Shown one piece after another: positions 63,973 through 64,000 of a DNA stretch of 64,000 bases. Source of the DNA: Nilaparvata lugens. Lineage: Eukaryota; Arthropoda; Insecta; Hemiptera; Delphacidae. The translations under genes and the position numbers were made by a program. The DNA is taken from NCBI RefSeq assembly GCF_014356525.2, contig NC_052505.1:25131432-25195431 (forward strand), given 5' to 3'. The notes below the pieces were generated by a model. It searched no databases. It was given only the letters and a program-made list of their open reading frames with translations, and had not been told where the DNA came from. Position 1 is the first letter of the stretch; every line of letters starts with the position of its first letter.

Positions 63973-64000
63973 ACATGTTCATGTTGACAGCTTGAATAAA

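Noticed and set aside
1..64000. CRISPR arrays, bacterial operons, toxin or defence systems
   Set aside because: The window is intron-containing insect DNA; the repeats are eukaryotic transposons and minisatellites with no spacer-repeat pattern.

Overview
This is eukaryotic, almost certainly insect, nuclear DNA. It is AT-rich, its genes are split by long introns with GT/AG junctions, and it is densely packed with transposable elements. The mix of repeats (a TIR family starting TATAGTGAGGTCC, the CCGGTTGCACAAAAGCCGG MITE, the ACTTTCCTTGCC element, insect-style Helitrons) is what I remember from planthoppers such as Nilaparvata lugens. That species call is memory-based inference, not proof.

Only two host genes can be supported, and both look complete. 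On the plus strand, 4071-17541 encodes a cathepsin B cysteine protease in six coding exons (341 aa). A cluster of TATCGATA sites and a plausible 5' UTR exon lie upstream, and AATAAA signals lie at 17850-17860. On the minus strand, 47164 down to 20031 encodes intraflagellar transport protein IFT88 in sixteen coding exons (834 aa). The two genes are convergent, with stop codons about 2.5 kb apart, and foldback elements and MITEs fill the gap. I derived exon ends from GT/AG sites, reading phase and family similarity; all phases close and both totals match the usual family lengths.

The introns carry two Helitrons, at least two tRNA-derived SINE copies (one broken by a TTAA-flanked insertion), two PIF/Harbinger elements, two members of a Tc1/mariner-like family (one a nearly full-length pseudogene, one an internally deleted copy with a 109-codon ORF), non-LTR fragments, foldbacks, minisatellites and local duplications, including a decayed copy of part of an IFT88 exon.

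From about 47.3 kb to the right edge the window is a transposon graveyard. It holds an inverted non-LTR pseudogene, a CR1-like non-LTR element (PHD-type ORF1, endonuclease/RT ORF2) with a 916-bp internal tandem duplication, a second truncated copy at 57.8 kb, a Ty3/gypsy LTR retrotransposon (58550-63336) inserted into that copy, and a 772-bp hAT element inserted into the gypsy integrase. A further PHD-type ORF1 reaches the right edge. No CRISPR array, bacterial operon or clearly new multi-gene system is present. The most unusual items are the catalytic-domain-less transposase ORF, the three-level nested insertion, the cathepsin B specificity-residue change, and repeats lying directly against splice sites.
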